From the NCBI GenBank assembly GCA_032622095.1, contig CP136064.1, forward strand, positions 218,812,205-218,876,204: a stretch of 64,000 bases of DNA, given 5' to 3'. A program made the position numbers and the translations under genes. The notes under the pieces were generated by a model, which was not told the origin of the DNA, did no database searches, and saw only the letters and a list, made by a program, of their open reading frames with translations. Shown here one piece after another: positions 56,034 through 64,000 of the stretch. Source of the DNA: Siphonodentalium dalli. Its lineage: Eukaryota; Mollusca; Scaphopoda; Gadilida; Siphonodentaliidae. Numbering within the stretch: position 1 is the stretch's first letter; every line of letters begins with the position of its first letter.

Positions 56034-57146
56034 GCGTTTTTTAACGAAATTCGGTAAAATTAGATTACTCTCACCCTGGTTATCCAGAATATCATTGTGG
56101 AATCGGGTGACGATCGGACGAGGTGTGTCGTCTGTAGGATCAACCAAATTATTTAGCCATAAAAATAGTAAAATTCAAGATCACCGCTGGCAGTGATGTC
56201 TTCACAATGACAGTTTGAGAACAAAATATGGCTCGCATCTAGCGGTGACCCAAAATATCCACATGTGAAAAAGTTCTCCAATAAATGCTGGCTGCAGGGT
56301 GCGCCAATTGATTCAAATTCGAAATTTAGCAGGGTGTACTGCTTGTGGCCATGTTTTCCCCGCAAATTTGATAGACTGATGGACAAAACCACTGAATCCG
56401 TTGAATCAATATACATGTAGAGATGGATTAATTTATATGCATTGTTATACACAGTACTGTACTGGTATATAAAGGTACTGAAAATAACAATATTACTAGT
56501 ATACACAAAATAAACCATATAGCATGGCTATGGGTTCTAATATCCGAATATGACAGCTGAGAACTTGGTGTGAATTGAAGAGTGGTGGTGTCTCAATCAT
56601 ATCTAACCCTCCACGTTAGTAACATGCCATTAAATGTCATAAGTATAATCTAGCTTGAGGACAGAAGTTATCCATAACACTACCCTTAATTCAACCAGGT
56701 CCTCGCGCGATGTATGGTCGATCACATGATGATCTAGGGGGATTAGAATTGTTGTATAAAAACAGCACTGCATGTAAATATAAAATAAAATAGTGCTACA
56801 TCTTATTACAGATTATTGCCATATATAATCAGTGACTATACAGACAGTCTGACAAAATAAAGTTTCAGTGACACTCTATCCGAAGAGGGGAATAATTCCA
56901 TCTGTTACAGTCAATGGAGCAATTATGAATCTGGAAATGTGAAATTTCTAAGTAATTCTAGATATCGACATGACGCGATAACATATAACGTAAATGCAAT
57001 ATGGCCGCTGGCGACCATTTTTTCCTATAAAATAAAAAAAATATTTGATAGCTCTCATCTGATAGATCAATATCAAGATAAATATGAAGTTTGGTGATGA
57101 TCGGATGAGTGAAGTGGACTGTGCTAAACGGTTTAGTAATGCTTTA
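56034..57146. other. No gene recognised
   Basis: A minus-strand stretch open from about 56160 to 56036 (VDPTDDTPRPIVTRFHNDIL) abuts the duplication edge. It could be an old exon, but nothing confirms it. Confidence 0.35.
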
Positions 57147-57440
57147 AAAGATTCTTACCTTAATATTGTTATGTTCACTTTATAAACTTCACTGAGTCAT
57201 CTTTGTCATGTATTGAGTTTGATATCTTTTGTTAACAGTTTATAAATAAATCATGTATGTCTCATGTTTGTTATTTTAATTTATGTGTTTATTATCATTA
57301 AATAAAGTTGCATTCCTTAAAAAGATTCTACCTCAATGTTTTTATGTTCACTTTATAAACTCCACTGAGTCATCTTTGTCATGTATTGAATTTGATATCT
57401 TTTGTTAACAGTTTATAAATTATTTATGTCTCGTGTTCGT
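57147..57440 (+). repeat. Tandem duplication of about 173 bp
   Basis: GTTCACTTTATAAACTYCACTGAG and TCATCTTTGTCATGTATTGA occur in both copies, starting about 57147 and 57320, followed by GATATCTTTTGTTAACAG. Confidence 0.85.
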
Positions 57441-58629
57441 TATTATATTATATACACTTTATAGTGTGTTTCAGAACGAAAAAAAAAATGAATAAAATCA
57501 ACAAATTTGTAAATTTAAAAACAATTCAAACGTTGTTGTATTCCATGTCCCAGCCCGGACATATACACCAAAGTTCAATAATATTCATTGAGAAACAACG
57601 GACCAAACGCCATTTAACACGCCGTATACATCTTTTATTCCGAGCTGGCCTTTTATTCCGAGTTGGCACACGCCGATTGGGGCGAGTTAGCCCTGGGGCG
57701 AGTACACCGATTCCGGCACCTTCTCTATTTGCAGCATGTATACGTTTACGCTGGTTTACGCGTAATTTAATTTACAAAGTTCCCCAATTGGTATCGTAAA
57801 TAGAGCGACCTTATTTGACGGAGAATGCCTCTGTTATTGATTATCAAGTTGCTATACATTAAAAACGACAAATTCACATGCTCGTTCAAGCGCAGTAGTC
57901 TATTTTCCCCATGTTAAAGGACATTCACAAATACTAAATAACGCTAACCTACTGCCGAATGTTTGACACGACAACTGTTAACATATTTGGGCTGAATTCA
58001 TCTGACGCGGTATTATTCCTCAAAATAAACAACAAAACCATCGTTACTTGGAAATGTAGTTTGGGCTAACATTTACATAAATCCGCCACATCAATTATCC
58101 CGACACACACGTCAGATGAAAAGCAGCCATGAAGTAAATGGCCAAATTGGCCGAAATAAATACACGATCAACTCTTTGTCGTGGAGTTATTACAATGTGA
58201 TGATTTGACGTACAAAAGTATGTTGATTAAAAAAATGGGATGGCCGCCAATATGGTTTCAAAATGATAGCACGTTTCGTGTAAAACATTTCCATTTCCCA
58301 TTTCCATATAATAATGCTTAATAAATTAATTAAGCTGCATGTTATAATGCTGAATCATATCGACAGTCGTGATATACTTTATGGTACATGTCAAGTCGAT
58401 TGCTTGCGCTTGTGTGGTGGTGCATGTATAAACTCTTCATCGATGAGCCATCTGTTCGACAGCCATTTTAGTAGAAGTTAACAACGGACCGTCACATTTC
58501 GTGTAATATTGCAGTTTTATGATACAATTCAACAACTATGCTGAAAGTTGAAAATGAGAAGGCGGCCAATAAGGTTGCTAAGTTAAAGTACGCATTGTTT
58601 GTGAAATATGTCTGAAATTTGTATTAGCT
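57441..58629. other. No gene recognised
   Basis: Short frames only. Confidence 0.4.
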
Positions 58630-58970
58630 CACCTGAGACGAAGTCTCTGGTAGAGTTATAGTGATCATCCCTAGTCCTTCGTGCGTCCGTGCATCCGTCC
58701 ACACACACACACACACACACACACATCCGTCTGACAACAAGCGTCTTCTCCGGCACCATAAGACTGGATGGATTCATATTTGATGCGGATGTTCCATAGG
58801 TGACTGACATGCATATTTGTTTCAAATGAGGTAACCAGGTCAAATAGTTGAAAACGGGGTCATAACTTTCTCACCATAATAGTTTTTTTAATAACTTCTT
58901 CTCCAGGAAGATTTGCCGGTAGCTTATATTTTGTATAGAGGGTCCTTGGGTGACTGGGATTAAGATTGTT
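58630..58970 (+). repeat. AGCTCACCTGAG-type dispersed repeat with (AC)n
   Basis: Starts TTAGCTCACCTGAGACGAAG, then TAGTGATCATCC, CGTGCGTCCGTGCATCCG and an (AC)n run at 58700-58724. I recall such repeats as frequent in molluscs; unverified. The far border is uncertain. Confidence 0.55.
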
Positions 58971-60204
58971 CAAATGGGGTCACCAAGTGAAATGGGTAAA
59001 AATCTAATTTGTTTTAATTTTAAATTATTTTTTACATTTTACTCCTTGCTCATTTTAACAAAAAACTATTCCGGGGTACCCCTAGTCATCACACCATATT
59101 TGGTATTCTTACCAATTCACTTGTTTTACCCATTGATGGGTCAAACACCATTGTTAAAAACACTTGCAGTGTCTGTATTATTCCACATTACCACCTTCTT
59201 TGAAAATTGACATGTGCTTCTATCAATGACAACAATTAGCACACCTCAGTTGTATATGGATGGTAATCATCAGACCTTATCTGACATTATTGATAAACAA
59301 AATACAACTGGGGACAATGGGGGTATCGGACATTAAAGTGAAATTTAAACATGATATGGGACCCCATGTTATGTTCTAAGCAGCCTAGCTTGTCAACAAC
59401 TATTATTTTTTCTTTAAAAGTGAATGGGATGGTATATGTCACCATTTTCTGTATAATATGAATTTGTTTTAATAAATTGCCAATCAAAAGTGGCAGAGAT
59501 ACGGATTTAACACTTCAACTTCGAAACATAACATTTGGATCTCATAGAGAGATGCCATTGAATGATGTGAATCGGGACATATCTATGAGATTTAAAACTG
59601 CCCCCACCAACCCCAAAGTGCGGCACTTGTTTACTAATATATAGATTCTTAATGCTTTCTAAGCTGATGGGGACGGTAGATGAGGGCAATTTAAGGGGCA
59701 ATGGGAAGGGCGTCTGGAGGGGTCAGACTTTTGTCGCCACTTAGATAAGTCTTTACAGTAAGACGGGCGTCTCAACAGCCATTGACTCTTGTATGTAGCC
59801 AAATGCGATTATGCTACACGCGTAAAAGTTAAATTATACCTAATTCGTAGATCAACAAGGGGGTTCAGAACTCAACTTTTCGACAATGTCTTAGGTTCGA
59901 CTGTATTCATCACTCCATCCCAAATACCAAGGACTTAACATTCATTCTCAATCTAAACTTGCACGCATTATTTCTAATTAAACTTTATCGCGTGCAGCAT
60001 AATCTCATTTGGCTGTACACAAGAGTCAATACCTGTTGAGATGATCACCTGACTGTAAATGATATGTCGCCTTTTAGTTAATTTATTTCAACGAAAATCG
60101 ACGTACCACACACTTTATATAAAAATAATTTAAATTACCAAATACAAACCGTAATGTTGCCAGTCGGTAACTTGGCAATTGAACTCTAACTGCGTGAAAT
60201 TTGA
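58971..60204. other. No gene recognised
   Basis: No convincing exon or repeat boundary. Confidence 0.4.
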
Positions 60205-60432
60205 TTGCATATCGGCTGTTCGACAATATGTGAGGAATATGGGGACCAGCTGTCGTCAAATGACGCGGTGATGGAAACATACGACAGAGTGAAGGGAACA
60301 TCATATCCAGTCGAACAAATTCGTCCTAGTGTTGAATCCACTATTGAACATATATCTAAAAACAGTTATAGCAACGACGAACTGGCTAAGATAGCTCGAT
60401 TGGGTGACAGTCAAGGATCATCTGTTAAATGA
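60205..60432 (+). CDS. Possible terminal exon, unrecognised
   Basis: A 75-codon frame with balanced composition: EEYGDQLSSNDAVMETYDRV, then VKGTSYPVEQIRPSVESTI and NSYSNDELAKIARLGD. It lacks an ATG start and a strong acceptor, and follows a TGA. It looks more protein-like than neighbouring AT-rich frames, but no family is recognised. Confidence 0.25.
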   Translation: MHIGCSTICEEYGDQLSSNDAVMETYDRVKGTSYPVEQIRPSVESTIEHISKNSYSNDELAKIARLGDSQGSSVK

Positions 60433-61183
60433 ACCAAGAACAAAATTTGTCTTATGAAACTTTGGCTAATTTCGAACCCAGCGAGTGGCTCTTGGGGCAA
60501 AATAACAATGTATTTTAATTTTTAAAAGGAGCATGTTCATTCGACGAAGAAAATAGTAAGAAGATCCATTGTCTGTTTATTGACATGGTGCAGATTAGAT
60601 GCCTCCGGGACGCAAAATTTATTGGACAATTATCATTTTTAGAAAACATTTTAATATATTTCACGTCAAGAGAAACTGTATCGAACTTGAACGGTTCACT
60701 CCACCCTTCAAGTTCTTATACGTGTATTAAAGCGTGATTATCTAATCAGGCAGATGAACCAGTACCTTGTGCCAACGAAGGCAGCAGTTCATTTGGCAAT
60801 ATTTAGGATGATAAATCGATGCCTACATTTTGTGCAAGTGGTTTGTATTAACTTAACTGCTTAATTACCGGCGAAATATGAAGTTTGGTGCTGTTTAAAG
60901 ATGGAAATCTCGATTTCCTATTTTAGAGTGGCTGCTATAGTCGAAAGCAAAATTGAAAGATAATTTTATTATTACGCAATTAACATAAAATAGACAAATT
61001 TAATGTTTCAGAATAAGTATTATTCTAAAATCAAATAGCATATATAAAAACAAATTTATGAAAAGGAAAGTACCGCATTCCGACGAAACGGTTATATTTT
61101 ACGACTGACTACATGCGCGTGTCCACTTCCGGTTAATTATATTTTAGGTGCACGGGAAGAAAGATAGTTTGCAGAAAACTGTT
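60433..61183. other. No gene recognised
   Basis: AT-rich; nothing supportable. Confidence 0.4.
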
Positions 61184-61267
61184 TATTGAAATTTGAAGTT
61201 AAATTAATTGAGAAATTATCGTTTATAAACGATAATTTCTCAATTAATTTAACTTCAAATTTCAATA
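61184..61267. repeat. Perfect 84-bp palindrome
   Basis: Every base from 61184 to 61225 pairs with its mirror in 61226-61267, with no spacer. The centre is CGTTTATAAACG. The overlapping open frame is an artefact. Confidence 0.95.
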
Positions 61268-62650
61268 TAAATAGTAATGGGCATAATCAGACGCTTGATC
61301 TTATTACGATTGTCTATACTGATGACCGCCTTATGCCTATCGGCTATCTCGAAAATAATGTTCGCGAGAATATTTTTTTTTTTTACTGTTGCTAAAGTTA
61401 CTTGATGAGTAAGGCACCCAGGTCAATATTCTTACGAACATTTGTCACATTGAGTGGTGATTAGACATTTAAAAGATAATTAATTCTTAAAATAGTGGCA
61501 TGCGGACTATATACCATATACTGTAGAAAGTAAGACACTGTATGGCTGGCCACTGGAATCACTCTGGCTCGAACTTTGACCAGTAGTGGTTTTGTCCAAT
61601 CAAATGTGAAAAAATGAGTACAAATGTGCATGGTCTTTTTATCTTGTCACACCTGAAATAACACTGGCATTTGCTGTAAAAAAAATTTATTATCCAAATA
61701 TATATGTATCCGCTGTATACGTATTAGAAATTGGCGGAATTAGTTGATTGGTCATGAAGCAAATGATGCTAAATTAAAGCCATATCCGTTATGGTCGAAT
61801 GACCCCATGCAGTTATGAGGATTTTAAATAAAGATTATCCGGTGCGGGTTGGTCAGTCACACGGGTCGGTTCAGGGGATACATAATTTGTTTGACATGAT
61901 TGTATTAAGGAATGTGTATGCGTATGTATTTGGAATGTGTGCATGTATATTTTCAATCGCGACGTACCTCTGCCAGTCTTACCTGATTATTATGCCAGGG
62001 TTAATGGACGAGCTGCTGGACATTCGTAAACTAGATGGTCGAGGGCGTACAGGGGGAAATTTCATTGATATGGAAGAAAAATTCCGATAAATATTAATAA
62101 ATGGGACGTTTACGAAGGTTTTTATGGGGAAAGTCCTTGGCAGACAAAAACTCACGCCCATTGACACGGCTCGTGTAAGTGGAAATTGCACGTGGATTTT
62201 GTAACAATTAACTAGGCTTATCCAGCTGTCCAGTACAGCTTTGTTCGAAATTAAACGTCGAAATACGCAAAAATATAATAAAATATTACGTTTTCGCTGT
62301 AAATATAACTTAGTAAATATATACTGTCAACGCAATTATCTATTTTTGGCACGCATGAATTTTATGACTCGGGGAATTATCAATGTAATATCGTTCTGCC
62401 CAGAAGAACAGTAACTCAATTATGACGTGTTTTATTTGAATGTGATAGATACAGCTGGTATGCAAATTAATATGCTGTCTTTTCTGACAAGGAATTGTAT
62501 TACGTGCGGTTTAGAAGCACTATGCGGATGTTTGTTATTGTGAATGGTTGTTAGAAGCGAACTATTTCTCGAATAGTGATGCCCCGTGGGAGTTGGTTGT
62601 GTATGAATTGGGAGATATGACCATTATACGTTCCGAATGTCGACTTGTGT
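61268..62650 (+). other. Sparse region with one weak open frame
   Basis: A 91-codon frame with ATG at 61815 (MRILNKDYPVRVGQSHGSVQ..., one hydrophobic stretch, ending GGNFIDMEEKFR) could be a small gene or exon. No motif is recognised. The rest is empty. Confidence 0.25.
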
Positions 62651-62662
62651 TATAAAGTATAG

Positions 62663-62668
62663 TATAAA
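62663..62668 (+). promoter_or_regulatory. TATA box candidate
   Basis: TATAAA, about 30 bases upstream of a plausible start near 62695 and 120 bases before the signal-peptide exon. Confidence 0.4.
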
Positions 62669-62787
62669 GTGACATTCGGAGAAATAGAAGCTCGAGGTAG
62701 AACATTTAAAATTATAGATAACGCGGCTATCCACCAAGATTACTTCAATTATCTGGGATCTGGGTTTTTTTCAGTTTGTTTGCTAAA

Positions 62788-62950
62788 ATGTGGTTTCCAG
62801 CGCTGTTGGTCACTGTGTTGTGTGGTGCCATTGTTCACATCGTTTCGGGCAACCACGGTAACCAGACTCCAGCTGAACTGCTGACGAGATTACGCAACAT
62901 GGAAAGGATCGTTAGCGACCTTCTGGCTCGGATCCCAGGGTCGTTGGGAG
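62788..62950 (+). CDS. First coding exon of a secreted protein
   Basis: MWFPALLVTVLCGAIVHIVS is a textbook signal peptide (short start, hydrophobic core, small residues near position 20-21). It is followed by NHGNQTPAELLTRLRNMER and a short amphipathic stretch, VSDLLARIPGSLGG. The exon ends GGGAG|GTGAGA in phase 1. An acceptor-like TTTTTTCAG sits 15 bases before the ATG, so a 5' UTR intron is possible. The remaining exons are outside or not visible. Short coiled-coil after a signal peptide with phase-1 exit is common in extracellular modular proteins, but I cannot name the family. Confidence 0.6.
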
Positions 62951-62978
62951 GTGAGATTTATATACTTAATCATATATG

Positions 62979-62980
<2 letters not shown>

Positions 62981-63024
<44 letters not shown>
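62981..63024. repeat. (TC)n microsatellite
   Basis: About 22 uninterrupted TC units in the intron after the secreted-protein exon. Confidence 0.95.
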
Positions 63025-63028
<4 letters not shown>

Positions 63029-64000
63029 GATCTGTTGCACTTCAATAAAACATATACCAGGCTGCAACTGTCGCTAGTAGCTATGTCATTTCACATAACA
63101 TGGGGCATTGCTCACACCTGCTGATGCTAATCAAAGCCAGGCACAATTGTCGTGATCCATCAAATTTCGCCACCCAGAAAAAAAACAACATTCGGCACGT
63201 TAGAGCCCGAAGCCGCTTTCGCACGCCGCCGCCGCCGCCGCCAGCCATATTGGCCACAAGCCGCCGCCAGCCATATTATCCTAACGTCAGCCACATGAAG
63301 AAAAAAACTCAGCCACCGCAATTTAAAAATGGCTGAACCATGTGCATACGTTATATATCAAGCACAACTGTAATTAGATCATGCCACGAATCTCTACTAC
63401 AGCTGACCCCCGTAGAGATCATATTCCACCAGTACAAAACACGGGAACTTTTTTTAAGTTTTGACAGAAAACCTTATTAAGTCGAAAAAAATAACGCGGG
63501 AAATGTATTTCTTTGTTAATACATGTTGCTTAATTATTTATTCATCGGTACGTGACGTTCCCAGCTCGAGATTACATTATTTACGTGACTTTTGAGACCC
63601 GATTCCGCGATAAATATTTATTTTATTCCCTGTCACGAAAATCATTGTTGTAAGCGACCCTGCGTAGCACTCACGATGGATTAATACACAATCCAATGCG
63701 ACGGTTGTCTCTGTTATCGGGGACACCGCGGACCGTAGGATACAAGTTTCTTCACAAAGGTGACACATACAAACGATTCATGCACGAAACAATGTTTTAC
63801 TCCAAATCAATGTCAATATACAGTAGATATATATATTGAGTATTAATCCAGCGCGAGTGTTACGCAGGGGGAGCTTGACCAGTTTTGCAACCGGTTCGGT
63901 TGAGGGAAGTTATACTTTTGGCCATCGACCAATCAGAATTGCTTCTGCGTTTGGTCGCTTAAGACAATGAATTTCGTGACAGGGAATGAACTATATAGAA
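63025..64000. other. No gene recognised; short GCC repeat
   Basis: (GCC)n at about 63225-63242, and a duplicated AGCCATATT phrase close by. No exon identified. Confidence 0.4.

Noticed and set aside
57464-57799. 111-codon frame with an Arg-rich end
   Set aside because: Includes an internal repeat (LFRAGLLFRVG) and follows a poly-A run; no motif.
1-64000. CRISPR arrays, tRNA or rRNA genes, LTR retrotransposons with paired LTRs
   Set aside because: I looked for regularly spaced direct repeats, cloverleaf box A/B pairs and long direct terminal repeats and found none that held up.

Overview
This 64-kb window is animal nuclear DNA. It is AT-rich, genes are split by introns with GT..AG borders, and nearly everything else is transposon-derived: non-LTR retrotransposons of the Tx1/L1-like and L2-like types, non-autonomous Helitrons, a P-element-like transposase, and many miniature inverted-repeat elements (MITEs) flanked by TTAA or TA. 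Elements rich in CCGTCCG and one beginning AGCTCACCTGAG recall repeats common in molluscs. A lophotrochozoan, probably a mollusc, is my best guess, but nothing here proves it. No rRNA, tRNA, CRISPR array or prokaryotic operon was seen.

Layout. 1-6.3 kb: MITEs and short tandem duplications. 6.3-11.6 kb: a Tx1/L1-like LINE on the minus strand, split by a second, 5'-truncated LINE that carries three head-to-tail Helitrons; a minisatellite and a TTAA MITE also sit in the first LINE. 14.6-48.3 kb: a plus-strand PIF1-family helicase gene in at least five exons (16.1, 39.0, 40.3, 42.0 and 46.1 kb). Its first visible intron is about 22.7 kb and holds a minus-strand P-element/THAP9-like transposase (24.4-27.4 kb), local segmental duplications and many MITEs. 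After the helicase C-terminus come an unrecognised conserved region and a PHD finger with an Arg-Gly tail.

46.6-56.0 kb is a large inverted duplication. The helicase tail, the unrecognised region, the PHD region and the 3' flank (46.56-49.67 kb) recur on the minus strand (50.82-56.03 kb) at high identity. The right arm has later gained a TTAA element and an L2-like LINE, and each arm still shows the empty site or the unbroken reading frame that the other has lost. The spacer holds Lys/Arg-rich reading frames that resemble retroelement ORF1 proteins. 57-64 kb is sparse: a perfect 84-bp palindrome, and near 62.8 kb a likely first coding exon of a secreted protein behind a TATA box.

The genes do not form a pathway. 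The helicase/PHD gene and the transposase are degenerate (stops and frameshifts) and look like genomic parasites or their derivatives. The window's main value is as a record of insertion order, because duplicated segments preserve both filled and empty insertion sites. Gene names are withheld because no single orthologue can be asserted without a search.
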